DNA from: JAVBQF01 sp031549195
GTDB lineage: Bacteria; Bacillota_I; Bacilli_A; RF39; UBA660
Length of the DNA: 35,970 nt
Assembly (NCBI GenBank): GCA_031549195.1
Contig: JAVBQF010000029.1
Location: 1-35,970, forward strand
Direction: 5' to 3'
Shown: positions 31,413 to 35,970 of the stretch, piece after piece
How positions within the stretch are numbered: position 1 is the stretch's first letter
How the letters are laid out: every line of letters starts with the position of its first letter
The notes under the pieces: generated by a model
Told to the model about the DNA's origin: nothing
What the model saw: only the letters and a program-made list of their open reading frames with translations
Database searches by the model: none
Made by a program: the position numbers and the translations under genes

Positions 31413-32487
31413 TGTGTCTACCTCCTTTAACCTTTTTTTTAGGAGATAGTAATCTTTTAATTTGCTCAGTTGTTTCTCTACCTTCTTGTAATAGTTGCTC
31501 TTTTTTATCAGAATGTAATTGGGCTTTTATTTCTTCTCTTTGCCTTTCATATAAATTAGCTCTATTTACCATTTCAGTATGATAACCGCTTACTTTACTA
31601 CTTCTTTTAATATGAGCTTTACAAAGAATATATGTTCTCTCATCAACCTTATCAAATATAATTCTAGCAACACTTCGTCTTGTTGAATTTATAAACGTAT
31701 CATTATAAGTATCCATTACAGAATATCTTTTATATAAAGGGAAGTGTCCTTCTGTAACAGAAGTAAATAAATTAGCTATAGATTGAAGGGATAGGTTAGC
31801 AGGTGAATTGATAATTCCTTCAATATCAGATAAGACACAAGGTGTACCATCTTCATCTTTTAGATATATTATATTAATTCCAGAAAGACTAGAATCTGTT
31901 AATTCATCTGTTTCGTCCTTTGATTCTCTATGATACTCTCTTACAGCAGCAAGTTTTACTTCATATTTTGTTTCTTCGTTTCTATAGAAATCATCTTCAG
32001 CTTTTGAATCAGCAGTTTTTCTGTAACTTCTTGCACATTTTATTTGTTTTAATAGTTCAAGTTTTATTAGAGTGATAAGTGAATCATAATCTTTATTATG
32101 TCTATCTGGCAAAAAAGTTTCAAATGAAGAAAAATCATCACATGACTCAAGTTGGTCTTTATAAGAAGTAATATTATGTCCAAACTTAGTTGTTTGCTTA
32201 ATAGGATCTTTTCTTTTCTTAACACTTTTTGGGATATATGATGTCTGTTCTTTGATATTGGTAGAACTTCCTTTGCTAAGTTCATCAACTTTCTTTTCTA
32301 AAGCTGTATTATTTGCTAGTAATGCAGTTGTAACAGAGTTGTTATGACTATATATTTGAAAAAGCATATTAATTCTTTCAGTACTATCAGGAAAATTCTC
32401 ACACAAAAACTCATATAGATTTTCACTATAGGGAATGTATTTATCAGTTTCATCACCATACATTATAACCAAATCATTAAGTTTCAT
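31405..32487 (-). CDS. Unknown protein with a RelE/ParE-like C-terminal domain
   Basis: The 360-residue protein starts at ATG 32487 (GGAAAAGG just upstream; the ATG at 32505 has no good ribosome site). Residues 1-75 look like a small helical module, residues 75-120 a basic linker. Residues about 200-320 resemble a RelE/ParE-type fold: KRYSV, then SVARIIFDKVDERTYILCKAHIK, with RSSKVSGYHTEMVNRANLYERQ after it, the pattern of the toxin's beta strands and last helix. This is a by-eye resemblance only. The C-terminal end is highly charged. The gene precedes the large helical protein in one operon. Confidence 0.7.
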   Translation of the reverse strand: MKLNDLVIMYGDETDKYIPYSENLYEFLCENFPDSTERINMLFQIYSHNNSVTTALLANNTALEKKVDELSKGSSTNIKEQTSYIPKSVKKRKDPIKQTTKFGHNITSYKDQLESCDDFSSFETFLPDRHNKDYDSLITLIKLELLKQIKCARSYRKTADSKAEDDFYRNEETKYEVKLAAVREYHRESKDETDELTDSSLSGINIIYLKDEDGTPCVLSDIEGIINSPANLSLQSIANLFTSVTEGHFPLYKRYSVMDTYNDTFINSTRRSVARIIFDKVDERTYILCKAHIKRSSKVSGYHTEMVNRANLYERQREEIKAQLHSDKKEQLLQEGRETTEQIKRLLSPKKKVKGGRHND

Positions 32488-32519
32488 ATAGCCTTTTCCT
32501 TTCATAATAGGTAGCGCAT

Positions 32520-32548
32520 ATTATACTATTTTTAAATGTATTTGTCAA
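32520..32548 (-). promoter_or_regulatory. Perfect sigma-A promoter of the two-gene unknown operon
   Basis: On the minus strand TTGACA (32548-32543), a 17-base spacer and TATAAT (32525-32520). It is a full consensus match on both boxes, just upstream of the 360-residue gene, implying strong constitutive expression. Confidence 0.8.
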
Positions 32549-32632
32549 TTTGTGAAATGTTATGTTATAATGATATATATTTGAAAAATAAAAATATAAT
32601 TAGTTATAGGTAGAGTAGGAAAGAGGTATTTT

Positions 32633-33241
32633 ATGTTTATTGGAAAGTATAATAGGGCATTTGCTGTTACATCTTTAGGAGTTATATCAGCAATAATAGG
32701 AATGTTTTTAACAATGAAGGGTGAGTTGAATTATGCGATATTATGTTTAGCTTTATCTGGTATATGTGATATGTTTGATGGCAAAATTGCTAGAAAACAC
32801 AATAAGACAGATGAAGATTCTAAATATGGAATTCAAATAGATTCTTTAGCAGACATATTTGCATTTGGGGTTTTTCCAGTAGTGATATTATTATCTTTAG
32901 GATTAAATGAATGGTATCATTTTGTTATTTATTCAATGTATATATTAGGTGGTATTTCACGTTTAGCATATTTTAATATAATGGCTGAAAAACTAGGACC
33001 GGTTAAAGTCTTTACTGGATTACCAATAACATCAGCAGCTATAATATTCCCATTTGTTTGGCTAGTAAATTTTATCTTTGAAGCATCGTGGCTTAATGTA
33101 GCTTTTCCAGTAGTTATGGCTCTTATGTCAGTACTATTTATATCAAATGTAAAGGTAATAAAAAAACCTGGAAAAAATTTAAATTTATTTTTTACAGTTG
33201 CAGCAATAGCATTTGCAATATGGATGTTATTTTTAAGATAA
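32633..33241 (+). CDS. pssA: CDP-diacylglycerol-serine O-phosphatidyltransferase (PssA)
   Basis: A 202-residue membrane protein that makes phosphatidylserine from CDP-diacylglycerol and serine. The CDP-alcohol phosphatidyltransferase motif is present: DMFDGKIARKHNKTDEDSKYGIQIDSLAD (Asp49, Gly50, Ala53, Arg54, Gly66, Asp70, Asp74). About five to six membrane helices follow. Length is typical of the Bacillus-type PssA. It starts after GAAAGAGG. psd follows after 7 bases, so the two act in series. Confidence 0.9.
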   Translation: MFIGKYNRAFAVTSLGVISAIIGMFLTMKGELNYAILCLALSGICDMFDGKIARKHNKTDEDSKYGIQIDSLADIFAFGVFPVVILLSLGLNEWYHFVIYSMYILGGISRLAYFNIMAEKLGPVKVFTGLPITSAAIIFPFVWLVNFIFEASWLNVAFPVVMALMSVLFISNVKVIKKPGKNLNLFFTVAAIAFAIWMLFLR

Positions 33242-33248
33242 GGATGTA

Positions 33249-34115
33249 ATGATGAAATCAGAGGTTATTGATAGAAAAAACAAAAAACAATACACAGAAA
33301 AAAGTCGGCTATCGTCGACTCTTTTATACAGCACTGTTATAGGTACTATAGTTTTAGCTTTTGCAACTAGAAAAACTGTATCAAAAGCTGGTTCACTATA
33401 TATGAATAGTAAGAACTCAAGGAGACTAATTAAGCCATTTATAAAGAAAAATAAAATTGATATGAGCGAATATGAAGATAAACAGTTTAAATCATTCAAT
33501 GATTTCTTTACAAGAAAAATATTGTCAGGTAGAAGACCTTTTTCAAAAAGGGTTAGTGATGTAATGGCGGTTGCTGATTCTAAGCTTTTATATTATGAGA
33601 TAGATGATAATCTAGAAATGCAGATCAAGGGTAAAACATATACTACTAGGGAGCTATTAAGAGATAGTGGTTTAGCAGAGGAATATAGGAATGGAGTCTG
33701 CTTAGTATTTAGATTAGATGTAGATGATTATCATAGATATTCATTTATTGATGACGGAGAAGTTATAAGTAATAAAAAAATAAATGGTATTCTTCACACA
33801 GTTGGACCAATAGCGTTTAAAAAACATAAGGTGTTTAAACAGAATCAACGGGAATTTTCAATCCTTAAAACTAAAAACTTTGATAATGTAATTCAAATGG
33901 AAGTAGGGGCAATGCTTGTTGGTAAGATAAAAAATCATGATATAAAAGAATTTAAAAGAGGAGATGAAAAAGGATACTTCTTATTTGGAGGATCTACAGT
34001 AGTTGTCCTATTTAAAGAAAATGTTGTTAAAATAGATAAAGATATAGTTAATAATTCTAAAAAAGATATTGAAACAAAAGTCAAATTAGGAGAAACAATA
34101 GGTAAGAGAGCTTAG
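33249..34115 (+). CDS. psd: Phosphatidylserine decarboxylase proenzyme
   Basis: The 288-residue protein converts phosphatidylserine to phosphatidylethanolamine. The pyruvoyl-forming site appears in YFLFGGSTVVVLF (GGST, 247-250), where the Ser becomes the pyruvoyl group after self-cleavage. RLDVDDYHRYS and ILHTVGPIA are typical upstream motifs. The N-terminus has a hydrophobic segment (about residues 22-40). Two ATGs (33249, 33252) are possible; AAGGATG precedes both. It overlaps neither neighbour, and the hydrolase follows after 10 bases. Confidence 0.93.
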   Translation: MMKSEVIDRKNKKQYTEKSRLSSTLLYSTVIGTIVLAFATRKTVSKAGSLYMNSKNSRRLIKPFIKKNKIDMSEYEDKQFKSFNDFFTRKILSGRRPFSKRVSDVMAVADSKLLYYEIDDNLEMQIKGKTYTTRELLRDSGLAEEYRNGVCLVFRLDVDDYHRYSFIDDGEVISNKKINGILHTVGPIAFKKHKVFKQNQREFSILKTKNFDNVIQMEVGAMLVGKIKNHDIKEFKRGDEKGYFLFGGSTVVVLFKENVVKIDKDIVNNSKKDIETKVKLGETIGKRA

Positions 34116-34125
34116 AGGTGTAGTT

Positions 34126-34842
34126 ATGAGATGTAGAAAAGCTGTTTTATTGATTCATGGGTTTGCAGGTGGAACATATGATATGGAAGAACTTGCTAAT
34201 TATCTAGAACTAAATAGAGGCTTAGATGTATATTATTTTACATTGCCAGGACATGATACTAGAAGAAAAGATTCAACTAAGAAAAAATGGATTGAAGTAT
34301 CTGAATATCAAGTTGAGAGACTTATTAATAATGGATATCATAAAATATATATTATAGGTCACTCGATGGGTGGTGTTATAGCCTGTCATCTTGCAACTAA
34401 ATATAAGCAAGTTAAAAGAATTGTTTTATTAGCACCGTCTTTTAAATATTTTGCTCAAGAAAAGGGAATTATCAACAGAGTAATGGAAAGTGCCGATGCC
34501 TTTAATGCCTATGATAATTCTTCTAAGTTTACCTTTATAACTAAAGTATCAATGACTGCTTTAATGGAATTTAGAAAATTAGTAGAGGAATATCAAGATA
34601 CCATATCAAAAATAAAAATACCAACATTAATAGTTCAAGGAACAATTGATAAAATAGTACCAACTAAAACAGGTGAATATGTATTTGGTAAAATTGCTAC
34701 TGAAAAGAAAATGCTAGTAACAGTTAATAATGTTGGTCATGAAGTGATTAGAAACGATAGATATGAGGAGATAAAGCTTATAATTAATAGTTTCTTAAGC
34801 AAGTGGAATTTTAGAATAAAAAAAGAAAAAATAAAAATATAA
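34126..34842 (+). CDS. Alpha/beta hydrolase (carboxylesterase/monoacylglycerol-lipase like)
   Basis: The 238-residue protein has the alpha/beta-hydrolase core. The oxyanion-hole segment is LLIHGFAGGTYDMEEL, the nucleophile elbow is IIGHSMGGVIA (Ser80), and the acid and His are in VQGTIDKIVP (Asp175) and NNVGHEV (His205). The short HGFAGG type resembles bacterial carboxylesterases/monoglyceride lipases. Its place after pssA and psd suggests lipid handling, but the substrate is unknown. The ribosome site is TAGAGGTGTAGTT. It ends at a bidirectional terminator. Confidence 0.85.
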   Translation: MRCRKAVLLIHGFAGGTYDMEELANYLELNRGLDVYYFTLPGHDTRRKDSTKKKWIEVSEYQVERLINNGYHKIYIIGHSMGGVIACHLATKYKQVKRIVLLAPSFKYFAQEKGIINRVMESADAFNAYDNSSKFTFITKVSMTALMEFRKLVEEYQDTISKIKIPTLIVQGTIDKIVPTKTGEYVFGKIATEKKMLVTVNNVGHEVIRNDRYEEIKLIINSFLSKWNFRIKKEKIKI

Positions 34843-34874
34843 AAGACAACATATTATTTATGTTATCTTTTTAT
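34842..34874. terminator. Bidirectional terminator between convergent genes
   Basis: AAAAGACAACAT (about 34843-34854) pairs with ATGTTATCTTTT (about 34860-34871), one mismatch, with A/T runs on both sides. It overlaps the stop of the minus-strand small gene. Confidence 0.65.
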
Positions 34875-35102
34875 TTCATCCAATTTGATTTTTGAATATG
34901 CACTAGCTGTTCCAATTCTAAAAGTTGGTTGGAAGTATTCTATTGTTGCTAGAAATCTTTCAGATGCAGCATTAATATCATCTGAAGTATGTACTTCATT
35001 TTGTAATGTTAAAGCAAGTTGCTGAGCTTCGCCAATAAGGAAATTAAGTGGTTTAATCATTGATCCAATTGCTTCTTTTTGCTCATTTGTTATAGCACTC
35101 AT
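34863..35102 (-). CDS. Small unknown soluble protein
   Basis: A 79-residue protein with no membrane segment; the sequence (MSAITNEQKEAIGSMIKPLN, then FLIGEAQQLALTLQNEVHTS) looks helical. No family recognised. AAGGAGAACATT precedes the ATG, and it has its own promoter (35133-35160). It stands alone on the minus strand between plus-strand genes. Confidence 0.6.
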   Translation of the reverse strand: MSAITNEQKEAIGSMIKPLNFLIGEAQQLALTLQNEVHTSDDINAASERFLATIEYFQPTFRIGTASAYSKIKLDEIKR

Positions 35103-35132
35103 AATGTTCTCCTTTTCATTAATGTACTATGT

Positions 35133-35160
35133 AATATATCACTTTTAAAATAATTGTCAA
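35133..35160 (-). promoter_or_regulatory. Promoter of the small minus-strand gene
   Basis: On the minus strand TTGACA (35160-35155), a 16-base spacer and TATATT (35138-35133). It lies within about 35 bases of the divergent frr promoter. Confidence 0.65.
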
Positions 35161-35170
35161 TTTAAATCTA

Positions 35171-35198
35171 TTTACAATTATTTATTTTATAGTACAAT
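35171..35198 (+). promoter_or_regulatory. Promoter of frr
   Basis: TTTACA (35171-35176), a 16-base spacer and TACAAT (35193-35198), followed by GGGAGTGA and the frr ATG. Confidence 0.65.
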
Positions 35199-35219
35199 AT
35201 TAATAGGGAGTGAATACAA

Positions 35220-35765
35220 ATGAGTAATGATATTATACTTGAAACTGAAGATAAGATGATGAAGACTTTAGAGTCTTGTGAAAAGAGGTTTTCTACAGTA
35301 AGAGCTGGAAGAGCAAATCCTAGTAGTTTAGATGGTATTGTTGTACCTTATTATGGAGTTGATACACCTCTTAAACAACTTGCAACAATATCGGTTCCAG
35401 AAGCAAGACAGCTACAGATTAAGCCTTTCGATAGAAGTTGTTTATCATCGATAGAAAAAGCAATTTTTGAATCAAACTTAGGATATACACCTAATAATGA
35501 TGGTGAGACTATTAGAATAGTAATACCAGTACTTACTGAGGAAAGAAGACAAGAACTTACAAAACAAGTTAAAGCAATGTCTGAAGAGACAAAGGTCGCA
35601 ATTAGAAATATAAGAAGAGATGCAATTGAAGATATCGAATCGCAAAAGTTACCAGAGGATGAAGAAAAAGGTTTATCCAATAGAGTACAGGATTTAGTAA
35701 ATGAGTATAATAAATTAATAGAAGAGAAAGTAAAAGAAAAAGAGAAAGAATTGCTTAGCATATAA
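35220..35765 (+). CDS. frr: Ribosome recycling factor
   Basis: The 181-residue protein has the usual length. The three-helix-bundle signatures are present: MMKTLESCEKRFSTVRAGRANPSSLDGIVVPYYG, LKQLATISVPEARQLQIKPFD and NDGETIRIVIPVLTEERRQELTKQVK. It releases ribosomes after termination together with EF-G. It is usually next to pyrH, but here pyrH is not upstream; a minus-strand gene is. The ATG follows GGGAGTGA. A terminator ends the gene. Confidence 0.96.
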   Translation: MSNDIILETEDKMMKTLESCEKRFSTVRAGRANPSSLDGIVVPYYGVDTPLKQLATISVPEARQLQIKPFDRSCLSSIEKAIFESNLGYTPNNDGETIRIVIPVLTEERRQELTKQVKAMSEETKVAIRNIRRDAIEDIESQKLPEDEEKGLSNRVQDLVNEYNKLIEEKVKEKEKELLSI

Positions 35766-35779
35766 GCCGTTCTTTTTTT
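35745..35779 (+). terminator. Terminator of frr
   Basis: AAAGAA (35745-35750) and GCTTA (35753-35757) pair with TAAGC (35763-35767) and TTCTTT (35770-35775), with a small internal loop and then T. It includes the stop codon region. Confidence 0.65.
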
Positions 35780-35781
35780 CA

Positions 35782-35810
35782 TTGATTCATGTACAATTAA
35801 TAGATATAAT
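35782..35810 (+). promoter_or_regulatory. Promoter of the last, truncated gene
   Basis: TTGATT (35782-35787), a 17-base spacer and TATAAT (35805-35810), a good sigma-A match about 35 bases before the next ATG. Confidence 0.7.
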
Positions 35811-35844
35811 AGGTGTATGAGAGTTTACTACATAAGGAGATTAT

Positions 35845-35970
35845 ATGAATAGTGAAGAGCTTTTTGAGAAGATACAGATGGTTGTTAAAGAAAGTAATAA
35901 ACTTAAAAATATGTATACTGATAAAGTGGATGCTTTAATAAACTATTGCTGTATTTTTGCACATAATGAC
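35845..35970 (+). CDS. Unknown protein, 5' end only
   Basis: An open frame starts at ATG 35845 after AAGGAGATTAT and runs off the window. The 42 visible residues (MNSEELFEKIQMVVKESNKL, then DKVDALINYCCIFAHND) appear helical. No family is recognised and the rest is missing. Confidence 0.65.
   Translation, partial: MNSEELFEKIQMVVKESNKLKNMYTDKVDALINYCCIFAHND

Noticed and set aside
30553..31449. Plus-strand open frames inside the 698-residue gene
   Set aside because: They are antisense to a long minus-strand frame, lack ribosome sites and show no recognisable sequence.
1..35970. Alternative genetic code (TGA read as Trp, as in Mycoplasma)
   Set aside because: Known genes end at TGA in the right place (relA, gpr, spoIIP, the AarF-like gene), and every Trp in conserved motifs checked is TGG.
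1..35970. CRISPR arrays, insertion sequences or phage genes
   Set aside because: No regularly spaced repeats, transposase, integrase or capsid-like proteins are seen in any frame.

Overview
This is a low-GC (by eye about 30% G+C) chromosomal window from a Gram-positive, spore-forming anaerobe. The gene set fits an uncultured gut Bacilli-type lineage (RF39/Erysipelotrichia-like) rather than a true Mycoplasma. It has a full peptidoglycan and sporulation signature (gpr, spoIIP, an FtsW-family protein), uses TGA as a stop codon and TGG for Trp. It carries a trimeric [FeFe] hydrogenase and no respiratory chain genes. Ribosome-binding sites are often AGGTGA or GGAGG. Taxonomy below 'anaerobic low-GC Firmicute' is inference.

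Layout. 1-2.3 kb: the 3' end of relA/spoT, then dtd and an AI-2E-family membrane protein, as one operon. 2.3-3.6 kb, minus strand: a membrane-anchored transglutaminase-like protein and rpsT. 3.7-7.05 kb: a spore block (gpr, an unknown anchored protein, spoIIP, and a small anchored protein in the yqxA position), matching the rpsT-gpr-spoIIP-yqxA order of Bacillus. 7.1-9.1 kb: an unusual regulator that fuses an HTH domain, a degenerate SDR fold and a third domain, followed by two small unknown genes. 9.1-12.5 kb: translation genes infC-rpmI-rplT-rpsB-tsf, with an L20-type leader/attenuator and an apparent AUA start for infC; L20 and S2 carry long K/E-rich tails. 12.6-16.6 kb: ftsW, comEA, comEC. 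16.8-18.3 kb: an HD-domain protein with a structured upstream region, tRNA-Arg(CCU) and a BI-1 family protein. 18.4-22.6 kb: hydCBA-type hydrogenase operon. 22.6-24.7 kb: an unknown minus-strand protein, a diacylglycerol-kinase-family lipid kinase and tRNA-Thr(GGU).

24.7-29.3 kb is an accessory-looking stretch with sparse coding. It holds a membrane protein, a UbiB/AarF-family kinase between two tiny membrane proteins with ATGA overlaps, a GNAT acetyltransferase, an apparent N-terminal remnant of spore photoproduct lyase and a DUF3298-like protein without a signal peptide. 29.3-32.5 kb, minus strand: a two-gene operon of unknown proteins behind a consensus promoter. 32.6-34.8 kb: pssA, psd (phosphatidylethanolamine synthesis) and an alpha/beta hydrolase. 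34.9-35.97 kb: a small minus-strand unknown, frr, and the start of an unknown gene cut by the window edge.

The items most worth following up are the HTH/pseudo-SDR regulator with its dyad promoter, the kinase/mini-membrane-protein operon, the 29.3-32.5 kb two-gene operon, the protein with a triplicated P-[AD]-[FY]-[LM]-x-R motif, the non-canonical infC start, the shared tails on L20 and S2, and the splB remnant.
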